Of a DNA stretch of 31,162 nucleotides, positions 1 to 5,815 are shown one piece after another. The notes beneath the pieces were generated by a model that saw only the letters and a program-made list of their open reading frames with translations, was not told the DNA's origin and did no database searches. Position numbers and translations under genes: made by a program. The stretch comes from a virus. The stretch spans positions 1-31,162 of the IMG/VR virus record IMGVR_UViG_3300010885_003703, one strand, 5' to 3'. The first letter of the stretch is position 1. Each line of letters opens with the position of its first letter.

Positions 1-229
1 ACCTGTGGTTGCATCCAATTCAACTGTCCGCCGCCTGACACCCGTTGAGTGCGAGCGGCTGCAAGGCTTCCCCGACAACTTCACCGCCATACCGTGGCGC
101 AAGAAGGGCGCAGAGGATTGCCCGGACGGCCCCCGCTACAAGGCTTTGGGCAACAGCATGGCCGTCCCGGTCATGCGCTGGATAGGCGAGCGCATCAACC
201 TTATCGATGATTTAGTTTCAGTTTTGTGA
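1..229 (+). CDS. DNA cytosine-5 methyltransferase, C-terminal fragment (cut by window edge)
   Basis: The open frame runs in from the left edge and ends in TGA at 227-229. The 74 residues visible contain the two last conserved blocks of C5 cytosine methyltransferases: motif IX (RRLTPVECERLQGFPD) and motif X (YKALGNSMAVPVMRWIGERI). These belong to the target-recognition and AdoMet-closing end of the enzyme, which transfers a methyl group to cytosine in a specific site. The catalytic PCQ loop lies outside the window, so activity and specificity cannot be judged. The GTG at 5 is an internal valine, not a start. Being the first gene before the primase-helicase, it probably protects the phage DNA from host restriction enzymes (inference). 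Confidence 0.9.
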   Translation, partial: PVVASNSTVRRLTPVECERLQGFPDNFTAIPWRKKGAEDCPDGPRYKALGNSMAVPVMRWIGERINLIDDLVSVL

Positions 230-243
230 GCGAGGATAACGAC

Positions 244-2277
244 ATGACAAGCGTAAGGGCTATTGCGCCCGCCGTGCAGGCAATCGCGCCTACCGTCCGC
301 GCTGTGCAGGTGCCTGAGCCGCTCCGCGAGCTGCCAGCGTGGCTCATGTGGCGCTTCGAGCAGTTCCACGGCGAAGCCAAGCCACGTAAGATCCCGTTCT
401 GGGCCGACGGCACACGCCGCCACGGCCAGCAGGGTGGCCCGCAGGACCGCGCCCGCCTGACGACGTTCGTTGCGGCGCGCGACGCCGCCGAGCGCGCAGG
501 CTTCGACGGCGTAGGCTTCGCCCCGCTGGACAACTTCGGTTACACGTTCCTCGACTTCGATAAGTGCGTTGACGTGAACGGCAACCTGCCAGCCGAGATC
601 GAGCAGATCGTCAGCCGGACGTACGCAGAGTACAGCCCGAGCGGGCTCGGCATCCGTGCCGCCCTAAAGGGGGATCTCGGCAACCATAAGAGCCACGCAA
701 CGGCCGACCGGTTCGGGTTCGAGACGTTCAGCTCGTCCGGCTTTGTGACGTTCACCGGCAACATCCTGCCGACGTGCGACCTACTCGGCTACGAGAACCA
801 TATCGCCGACGTTGACCAGCACACGCAGGATCTGTGCCTGCGCCGGTTCGGACCAACGGCGTCCACGTACGACCCTGACGACTTCATGGCCGGACGCGAG
901 CCGAAGGTCGGCTACACGGTCGAGCAGATGAAGGCGATGTTGAGCTACCTCGACCCGAGTATGGGCCGCGACCCGTGGCTGCGCATCGGCATGGGCCTGC
1001 ACCACGAGTGCGAAGGTGACGACACCGGCTTCGAGCTGTGGGACGACTGGTCGAGCGATGGCGACAACTATCCAAGCACTGAGGCCTTGCGGTCGCAGTG
1101 GGAGAGCCTCAAGTCAACGGACGGCAAACGGTCCGTGACCCTCGCCTCGGTCATCAAGATGGCCAAGGATGCAGGATACCGCCCTAATGAGGCAGCCAGC
1201 CGCGAACAAGTGATTGCCAAGGCCGAGGCAATCATGGCTGCGCTGCCTGAAAAGAGCCTCGGCCGCTTCGGTCCTGTACCGATCTATGACCTGACCCTCG
1301 CGCCGCCAATGCAGTGGCTGATAAAGGGCGTCCTGCCGAAGGCCGAGCTTGGCGTGCTGTTTGGCGCGTCAGGGTCAGGCAAGACGTTTGTGGCGCTGGA
1401 CATAGCATTCTCGATTGCACGCGGCGTCGCATGGCGCGAGCGGCGCACGACGCGCGGCCGTGTGATTGTCATTGCCGCAGAGGGCGCAGGCGGCATCGGC
1501 AAGCGTGGTGAGGCGTACTCGCGTTACCATGACTTCGACCTGCGCGGCGTTGACCTGCACGTCATTGCCGCCGCGCCGAACTTTCTGGACAACGATGAGA
1601 TCTCCGAAGTGATGGCCGAGATCAACAACATCGGTCCCGTTGACGTGGTCTTGATTGACACGTTTGCGCAGGTCACGCCGGGCGCGAACGAAAACACGTC
1701 TGAGGATATGGGCCGCGCACTGGCGAACCTGAAGATCCTGTACGCGGCGACCGGCGCGACGAACCTTGTTGTCGCCCACGCCGGTAAGGATCTCAGCAAA
1801 GGCGTACGCGGCTGGTCAGGCTTGAAGGCCGCAGCCGACGTCCAGATCGAAGTGATACGTCACGAGGATGGCCGCCGCGAGATTGTCCTTGAAAAGATGA
1901 AGGACGGCGAGGACGGCATCCGCTGGGGCTTCAAGCTCGAAGTCGTCGATGTCGGCATCGATTTGGACGGCGACATCATCACGAGCTGCGTCGCGGTCCC
2001 GACCGAACTGGTCGCACCGGTGGAGGATCCCACCAAGGGATTGAAGCGTCGTGGACGTGTAGAAAATCACGTGTTGGAGATCATGACCCTGTTCGGATCT
2101 GACAGCATTGTCAGTGCGGTGGAGCTTATCGATCGTGCTGTAAACGCCTTGCAGGCACCAGAGGACGGCAAGCGCGATACGCGCAGGCAGTCTGTAACCC
2201 GCGCAATTCAGGCACTCAGCAAGGAGAAGGACGGCCCGCTGCGCATGGAAGGTGGAAAAATTATCTTTTACGAGTAA
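244..2277 (+). CDS. Primase-helicase (PrimPol-like N-terminus, PriCT region, RepA-type ATPase)
   Basis: A 677-residue replication protein. The N-terminal part looks like a phage AEP/prim-pol domain: a D-x-D metal motif (YTFLDFDKC, near residue 105) and a downstream YSPSGLGIRAALKG block. Residues about 225-305 (around SMGRDPWLRIGMGLHHE) resemble the primase C-terminal domain PriCT_2. The C-terminal half is a RecA-fold ATPase of the RepA/AAA_25 kind, with Walker A GASGSGKT near residue 375 and Walker B VDVVLIDTF near 468. The protein likely makes primers and unwinds DNA at the phage fork. The frame is open from a GTG at 226 that overlaps the methyltransferase stop. The ATG at 244 is preferred because GAGGA (232-236) sits seven bases before it. 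Confidence 0.85.
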   Translation: MTSVRAIAPAVQAIAPTVRAVQVPEPLRELPAWLMWRFEQFHGEAKPRKIPFWADGTRRHGQQGGPQDRARLTTFVAARDAAERAGFDGVGFAPLDNFGYTFLDFDKCVDVNGNLPAEIEQIVSRTYAEYSPSGLGIRAALKGDLGNHKSHATADRFGFETFSSSGFVTFTGNILPTCDLLGYENHIADVDQHTQDLCLRRFGPTASTYDPDDFMAGREPKVGYTVEQMKAMLSYLDPSMGRDPWLRIGMGLHHECEGDDTGFELWDDWSSDGDNYPSTEALRSQWESLKSTDGKRSVTLASVIKMAKDAGYRPNEAASREQVIAKAEAIMAALPEKSLGRFGPVPIYDLTLAPPMQWLIKGVLPKAELGVLFGASGSGKTFVALDIAFSIARGVAWRERRTTRGRVIVIAAEGAGGIGKRGEAYSRYHDFDLRGVDLHVIAAAPNFLDNDEISEVMAEINNIGPVDVVLIDTFAQVTPGANENTSEDMGRALANLKILYAATGATNLVVAHAGKDLSKGVRGWSGLKAAADVQIEVIRHEDGRREIVLEKMKDGEDGIRWGFKLEVVDVGIDLDGDIITSCVAVPTELVAPVEDPTKGLKRRGRVENHVLEIMTLFGSDSIVSAVELIDRAVNALQAPEDGKRDTRRQSVTRAIQALSKEKDGPLRMEGGKIIFYE

Positions 2278-2294
2278 AATATTGCAAATAGGGC

Positions 2295-2325
2295 TTGCAA
2301 TGTTTGATTGCAGCCCCCATATAGT
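2295..2325 (+). promoter_or_regulatory. Possible sigma70-type promoter in the leader of the 103-residue gene
   Basis: TTGCAA at 2295-2300 and TATAGT at 2320-2325 are separated by 19 bases, slightly long for a sigma70 promoter. A related arrangement (GGGTTGCAA, then TAGGAT, then ATCAGCAAC and GGAGTA) occurs at 8064-8114, and this recurrence is the main support. No transcript data; other -10 choices overlap the inverted repeat at 2321-2354. Confidence 0.35.
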
Positions 2326-2354
2326 GTTTATCAGCAACAAGGAGTAAACACTAT
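2321..2354 (+). promoter_or_regulatory. Perfect 10-base inverted repeat with the ribosome binding site in its loop
   Basis: ATAGTGTTTA (2321-2330) is the exact reverse complement of TAAACACTAT (2345-2354). The 14-base loop (2331-2344) holds the Shine-Dalgarno AAGGAG, and the right arm runs into the ATG at 2353-2355. In RNA this would pair the start codon and present the ribosome site in a loop. In DNA it could be a dyad operator. Which one is true cannot be seen from sequence. Confidence 0.6.
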
Positions 2355-2664
2355 GAGTACCGCATTCGCAACCATTACCAACATTTCACCAGTAGATCGC
2401 CTCGGCGACATCAAGGCCGAGATCGCCCGCTTGAAGGAAGTTGAAGCTTTCCTCATCGAAGAGATCAAGGATCTTGGCGCAGGTGCCCACAATGGCGACA
2501 CGTTCCGTGCCACCGTATCTGAAATCGCCGAGCGCCAGTCGCTCGACGCGAAGGCAGCCGAAGCCAAGCTCCGCGAGCTGGGCGTTGACGGCCGCTGGTT
2601 CAGCAAGAACCAGAAGACCACAAAGGGCTACACGACCGTCAAGGTCGTGGCGCGCAAGGCGTAA
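2353..2664 (+). CDS. Small phage protein of unknown function, 103 aa
   Basis: The ATG at 2353 is chosen because AAGGAG (2339-2344) lies eight bases upstream; the open frame reaches back to 2308 but the extra residues have no ribosome site. The sequence is soluble, with a helical stretch of charged residues near 15-40 (GDIKAEIARLKEVEAFLIEE) that may form a short coiled coil, then a region ending in a WFSKNQKTTKGYTTVKV block. The last part, with alternating basic and beta-forming residues, would suit nucleic-acid or protein binding, but I do not recognise a family. It is the first gene after a regulated leader, so it may be made early and in quantity. Confidence 0.8.
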   Translation: MSTAFATITNISPVDRLGDIKAEIARLKEVEAFLIEEIKDLGAGAHNGDTFRATVSEIAERQSLDAKAAEAKLRELGVDGRWFSKNQKTTKGYTTVKVVARKA

Positions 2665-2668
2665 TCCG

Positions 2669-2845
2669 ATGGAGAGCATCTTGGCCGCAGAGTACACGCA
2701 GGGTAGCAAGCGCTACTCTCCGACCCTTTACATCAACCGGATCACGGACGGGCGTCGCTCGAACGTGGCCGCGTTCAAAGTGAGCGGCAAGCGTGAAGCG
2801 CGCCAGCTCGCCAAACAGCACGGCGCGCAGCCGTGGAACTTTTGA
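2669..2845 (+). CDS. Small unknown protein, 58 aa
   Basis: The gene starts at ATG 2669, four bases after the preceding stop, with AAGG at 2656-2659 as a weak ribosome site. The open frame extends upstream but there overlaps the previous gene in another phase. The product is basic, with a central YSPTLYINRITDGRRSNV stretch and a helical KREARQLAKQHG segment near the end, ending in PWNF. No family is recognised. Its place inside a tight co-directional block argues that it is translated. Confidence 0.6.
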   Translation: MESILAAEYTQGSKRYSPTLYINRITDGRRSNVAAFKVSGKREARQLAKQHGAQPWNF

Positions 2846-2856
2846 GGAGGATTGAA

Positions 2857-3144
2857 ATGGACCGTAGTACATACCGCATGCGTGAGGACGGCGAGCTTCT
2901 GAACGAAGCCGCCTACCAGCCCACCGTCGAACTGGCCGTCGTTCTTGCCGAGCGTTTGGAGGCGACCAGCACTGAGTACGAAGACAAGATCGAAGAGTTG
3001 AAGGAACGCGTCAACGACTGCACCCTCGACATGAACCAGCTCGACGACAAGATCTTTATGTTGCAGCAGGAGATTGCAAAGAACGAAGACATCATCGCCA
3101 GCATGGCGGCAGAAATTGCATATTTAAAGGAGCAAAACGCATGA
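2857..3144 (+). CDS. Small coiled-coil protein, 95 aa
   Basis: ATG 2857 follows a strong GAGGAGG (2844-2850) with six bases between. The in-frame start at 2833 would overlap the previous gene and has no such site. Residues from about 25 to the end form a nearly unbroken amphipathic helix rich in E, K, L and I (for example EDKIEELKERVNDCTLDMNQ and MLQQEIAKNEDIIASMAAEI), with hydrophobic residues at heptad spacing, so a dimeric coiled coil is likely. Similar short coiled-coil proteins are common in phage early regions, and their role is mostly unknown. The stop overlaps the next start by four bases (ATGA at 3141-3144), which suggests translational coupling. Confidence 0.75.
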   Translation: MDRSTYRMREDGELLNEAAYQPTVELAVVLAERLEATSTEYEDKIEELKERVNDCTLDMNQLDDKIFMLQQEIAKNEDIIASMAAEIAYLKEQNA

Positions 3145-3548
3145 TTAAGATTGAAGTGACAGGGAACAGCATTCCCGAAGTAGCCGACAAGCTGCTGGCC
3201 ATTGGTGCCAGCTTGCAAGGCACCATGCCTACCGCATTCCCGCGCGGCGCGACTAAAGAAGAGATTGTCTTCGAGCCGAGCGTGATCGTGGGAAACGAAC
3301 CCAAGAGTGCCCCAACTGCCACGGTTACCGAGAGCCAGCCGACGACGGTGGAACCATCTTCTACCCCTGCCGCACCTGCTCAACTTAACTTCGACACCGA
3401 CGTCGCGCCGCACGTGCTGGCCCTTGTCAAGGAAAAGGACAAGGCCGCCGCGCAGGAGATCCTGTCGCAGTTCGGCGTTGAGAAGGCGTCCCTACTCGAT
3501 CCTGCCCGCTGGCCTGAGCTGGTCACCGCTTTGAAGGACGCAATGTAA
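3141..3548 (+). CDS. Unknown phage protein with disordered middle, 135 aa
   Basis: The start ATG at 3141 overlaps the previous stop and follows AAAGGAG (3126-3132). Residues 1-35 form a compact-looking segment (MIKIEVTGNSIPEVADKLLA). Residues about 50-80 are rich in P, T, S and A and look like a flexible linker. The last 50 residues (around KDKAAAQEILSQFGVEKASL and WPELVTALKDAM) are helical. Helix-linker-helix proteins next to DUF2800 and DUF2815 genes occur in other phages, and a role as a partner of the recombination proteins is possible but only inferred. The stop TAA (3546-3548) shares its last base with the next ATG. Confidence 0.75.
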   Translation: MIKIEVTGNSIPEVADKLLAIGASLQGTMPTAFPRGATKEEIVFEPSVIVGNEPKSAPTATVTESQPTTVEPSSTPAAPAQLNFDTDVAPHVLALVKEKDKAAAQEILSQFGVEKASLLDPARWPELVTALKDAM

Positions 3549-4804
3549 TGGCGCACGCAAGACTGAGCCCGTCAGGGGCACACCGCTGGATGGCTTGCCC
3601 TGCCAGCGTTGTTCTGGAAGCAGGCTACCCAGACACTAGCAGCATCTTTGCCCGCGAGGGCAGCGCTGCGCACGAGCTGGCCGCCATCGTTCTCGATAAC
3701 GAAGATCCGTCCGCGCAGAAATACGTCGGCAAGATGGTCGAGTTCAAGGACAACGACGAGACCGTCCAGTGGCTTGTCACGCAGGACATGGCCGACCACA
3801 TAGACGACTACGTCAAGCTTGTTCGTGAGCTGGCGCAGGGCAAGACCCTGCTTGTCGAACGCAAGGTGCCGATCGACCACTTGACCGGCGAGACTGGTGC
3901 CACCGGCACCAGCGACGTTGTGATTGTGGACACGACCGGCGGCAACTTGACCGTCGTCGATTTGAAGTACGGCATGGGCGTTCGTGTCGATGCTTTAGAG
4001 AACCCCCAGCTCCAGATGTATGCCCTTGGCGCACTGGAAGAGTACGGTATCCTCGGCGACTTTGACAGCGTCAGCATGTTCATCCACATGCCGCGTCTGA
4101 ACTTTGTCAGCGAGTACCACGTCACGGTCGCGGATCTGTTGAAGTTCGGTGCCGAAGTAGGGGCCGCAGCCGAACAGGTTCGTTTGGCCCAGAGCCTCGA
4201 CTTCTCAAACGGCATGGAAGACCTGACGATGGGTTTCTTCACGGCAGGCGAGAAGCAGTGCCGCTTCTGCAAGGCGAAGGCCACGTGCCCAGCCCTGCGC
4301 AACGAAGTGACGGAGATTGTCAGCGGGGCCGCAACGGCTGCTGACTTTGCGGACCTTGTGCCTGAGACGGTCGATGGCCACACCGGCGACAACTATCTGC
4401 CGATGGCTATGGCCAAGGTCGGGCTAGTTGAAGATTGGTGCAAGTCAATCCGCGCCGAGACCGAACGCCGCCTGCTTGCAGGCAAGAGGGTAGACGGCTT
4501 CAAGCTTGTCGAAGGCAAGCGCGGCAACCGCAGGTGGGGCAGCGAGGCGGAGGTCGAAGATCTCTTCAAAACTTTCCGCATGCGGCAGGATGAAATGTAC
4601 GATTTAAGCTTGATCTCGCCGACAAAGGCGGAGAAGGTCTTTAAGCAAAATCCCAAGCGCTGGGCAAAGGTCACCGAGTTGATCACCCAGAGCGAGGGCA
4701 AGCCATCTGTGGCACCCGCCACGGATAAGCGACCAGAGATGGTCGTTAAGTCGATTGCCGATGAGTTCGGTGATCTTTTGAAAACTGGTAAACTGGAGAA
4801 CTGA
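3548..4804 (+). CDS. DUF2800 family, Cas4-like PD-(D/E)XK nuclease with iron-sulfur cysteines
   Basis: A 418-residue protein with the hallmarks of phage DUF2800, a RecB/Cas4-like exonuclease group. The N-terminus (ARLSPSGAHRWMACPAS) gives the first cysteine. REGSAAHELA carries the conserved early histidine. TSDVVI followed by LTVVDLKYG forms the D...D-x-K metal site, and NPQLQMYALGA is the QxxxY-type motif IV. Three more cysteines in QCRFCKAKATCPAL complete a probable four-cysteine [4Fe-4S] site. It would resect DNA ends for recombination or replication. The ssDNA-binding protein follows three bases after its stop, a pairing that fits a joint recombination module. The C-terminal third has no motif I recognise. 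Confidence 0.85.
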   Translation: MAHARLSPSGAHRWMACPASVVLEAGYPDTSSIFAREGSAAHELAAIVLDNEDPSAQKYVGKMVEFKDNDETVQWLVTQDMADHIDDYVKLVRELAQGKTLLVERKVPIDHLTGETGATGTSDVVIVDTTGGNLTVVDLKYGMGVRVDALENPQLQMYALGALEEYGILGDFDSVSMFIHMPRLNFVSEYHVTVADLLKFGAEVGAAAEQVRLAQSLDFSNGMEDLTMGFFTAGEKQCRFCKAKATCPALRNEVTEIVSGAATAADFADLVPETVDGHTGDNYLPMAMAKVGLVEDWCKSIRAETERRLLAGKRVDGFKLVEGKRGNRRWGSEAEVEDLFKTFRMRQDEMYDLSLISPTKAEKVFKQNPKRWAKVTELITQSEGKPSVAPATDKRPEMVVKSIADEFGDLLKTGKLEN

Positions 4805-4807
4805 GAT

Positions 4808-5419
4808 ATGACTACCGAACCACGCCGCGCTATTGTCCTTATGTTGAAAGACAAGCGCATTGGTTTCCCCGATCTGGCTGCGCCGCGCTCTGTGCAAGGC
4901 GGCAAGCCATCATACGGGGCCCGCGTCATCCTTGAGAAGAACGACCCTGACATCAAGCTTATCGAGAGCGCGATGGAAGAAGTTGCTCGTTGGAAGTGGA
5001 AGGACAGCGCTAAGGACGTCGTCGAGATGTGCCGTGAGAAGGGCCGTCTTGCCCTCGACAAAAAGCCTTACCGCAACAAGGAAGGCAAGGCTTACGCTGG
5101 CTTTGAAGACAAGTACTCGCTCGGTGTTAGCGCACCAGAAAACAAAGAGCCGAGCCTGTACGACGAATACCGCAAGGAATATGGCAAAGACTTGCCGCGC
5201 GCTGCGGCCGCAAGCAAGTTCTACGCCGGTTGCTACGCACACTTGAAGGTGGAGATCTATCCACTGCCACGTGACGACGGCAACCGCATTTCGTGCGCCA
5301 TTCTGGGTGCGATGTTTGCCAACGACGGCGAGCCTCTGTCCGGTGGAACAGGCCCTGCCACGGCAGACGACTTCGATGGTCTGGGTAAAGCCAAGGCTGA
5401 CGCGGACGACATCCTGTGA
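4808..5419 (+). CDS. DUF2815 family ssDNA-binding protein, 203 aa
   Basis: The N-terminal half (RAIVLMLKDKRIGFPDLAAP, then KPSYGARVILEKNDPDIKLI) and the FYAGCYAHLKVEIYPLPR block match phage DUF2815, whose members have an OB-like fold and bind single-stranded DNA. Aromatic and basic residues in these blocks would contact DNA. The C-terminus is acidic and ends KAKADADDIL, like the acidic tails through which ssDNA-binding proteins recruit partners. GGAG near 4795 precedes the ATG. It lies between the DUF2800 nuclease and the GapR homologue, and its stop overlaps the GTG start of the latter. Confidence 0.85.
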   Translation: MTTEPRRAIVLMLKDKRIGFPDLAAPRSVQGGKPSYGARVILEKNDPDIKLIESAMEEVARWKWKDSAKDVVEMCREKGRLALDKKPYRNKEGKAYAGFEDKYSLGVSAPENKEPSLYDEYRKEYGKDLPRAAAASKFYAGCYAHLKVEIYPLPRDDGNRISCAILGAMFANDGEPLSGGTGPATADDFDGLGKAKADADDIL

Positions 5420-5670
5420 GCAAGGAAGGCCATAACAGTGCAGGCGAAGAGCTTCGGCTCCTGATCGAGCGCATTGAGCGCATGGAGGAGGAGAAGAAGG
5501 TTATCGCGGACGACATCAAGGACATCTACATTGAGGCTAAGTCTCGTGGCTATGTGCCCAAGATCATCCGTGAGATTGTCCGCATACGCAAGATGGCGGA
5601 TGATGACAGGACGGAGCATTACTCTATTCTCGAAACTTACGCGTCGGCTATTGGCTTAGACTTACTTTAA
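5416..5670 (+). CDS. GapR-like DNA-binding protein (DUF2312), 84 aa
   Basis: The start is a GTG at 5416 in a GTGA overlap with the upstream stop. The sequence follows the GapR/DUF2312 pattern closely: ELRLLIERIERMEEEKKVIA, then DIKDIYIEAKSRGY, then KIIREIVRIRKM, then a C-terminal helix (YSILETYASAIG). In Caulobacter and other Alphaproteobacteria, GapR forms a clamp on overtwisted DNA ahead of polymerases and helps topoisomerases. A phage copy beside its ssDNA-binding protein and DNA polymerase could relieve supercoiling at the phage fork, or compete with the host protein (inference). The length is close to the usual 80-90 residues, so it appears intact. Confidence 0.9.
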   Translation: MSKEGHNSAGEELRLLIERIERMEEEKKVIADDIKDIYIEAKSRGYVPKIIREIVRIRKMADDDRTEHYSILETYASAIGLDLL

Positions 5671-5679
5671 GGCTATATC
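5651..5679 (+). promoter_or_regulatory. Possible sigma70-type promoter upstream of the DNA polymerase leader
   Basis: TTGGCT (5651-5656) and TATATC (5674-5679) are spaced by 17 bases and each matches four of six consensus positions. A start about seven bases downstream would place the 5' end of the RNA at the first hairpin (5683). The -35 box lies inside the end of the GapR gene. Confidence 0.4.
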
Positions 5680-5682
5680 TAC

Positions 5683-5724
5683 GGTGTGCCTGCCTTGTTC
5701 CTCTCTCTCCGAGGCAGGCACACC
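5683..5724 (+). repeat. Inverted repeat 1 in the polymerase leader (13-base stem)
   Basis: GGTGTGCCTGCCT (5683-5695) pairs perfectly with AGGCAGGCACACC (5712-5724) around a 16-base pyrimidine-rich loop. It is not followed by a T run, so a simple intrinsic terminator is unlikely. It is the first of two strong hairpins in a 145-base gap without any open frame of note. Confidence 0.8.
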
Positions 5725-5728
5725 TCCC

Positions 5729-5799
5729 TTCTGGCGAGCCGCGCGCGGGTGCGGGTTGCTCCTGCGTTGCTGATAACCGAAGCGCGCGGCTCACCAGAA
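5729..5799 (+). repeat. Inverted repeat 2 in the polymerase leader (18-base stem, one mismatch)
   Basis: TTCTGGCGAGCCGCGCGC (5729-5746) pairs with GCGCGCGGCTCACCAGAA (5782-5799), with a single C-A mismatch at 5735/5793. The 35-base loop contains GTTGCTGATAA (5766-5776). Its TGCTGATAA part is complementary to TTATCAGCA at 5808-5816, just after the ribosome site and touching the start codon of the polymerase. A pseudoknot or an alternative hairpin is therefore possible. Confidence 0.8.
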
Positions 5800-5815
5800 C
5801 GGAGAATTTATCAGC

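Noticed and set aside
5683-5724. Hairpin 1 as an intrinsic terminator for the GapR gene
   Set aside because: The stem is strong but is followed by TCCCTTCTGG, not a T run, and a promoter-like pair lies just before it. A structured leader fits better, though attenuation is not excluded.
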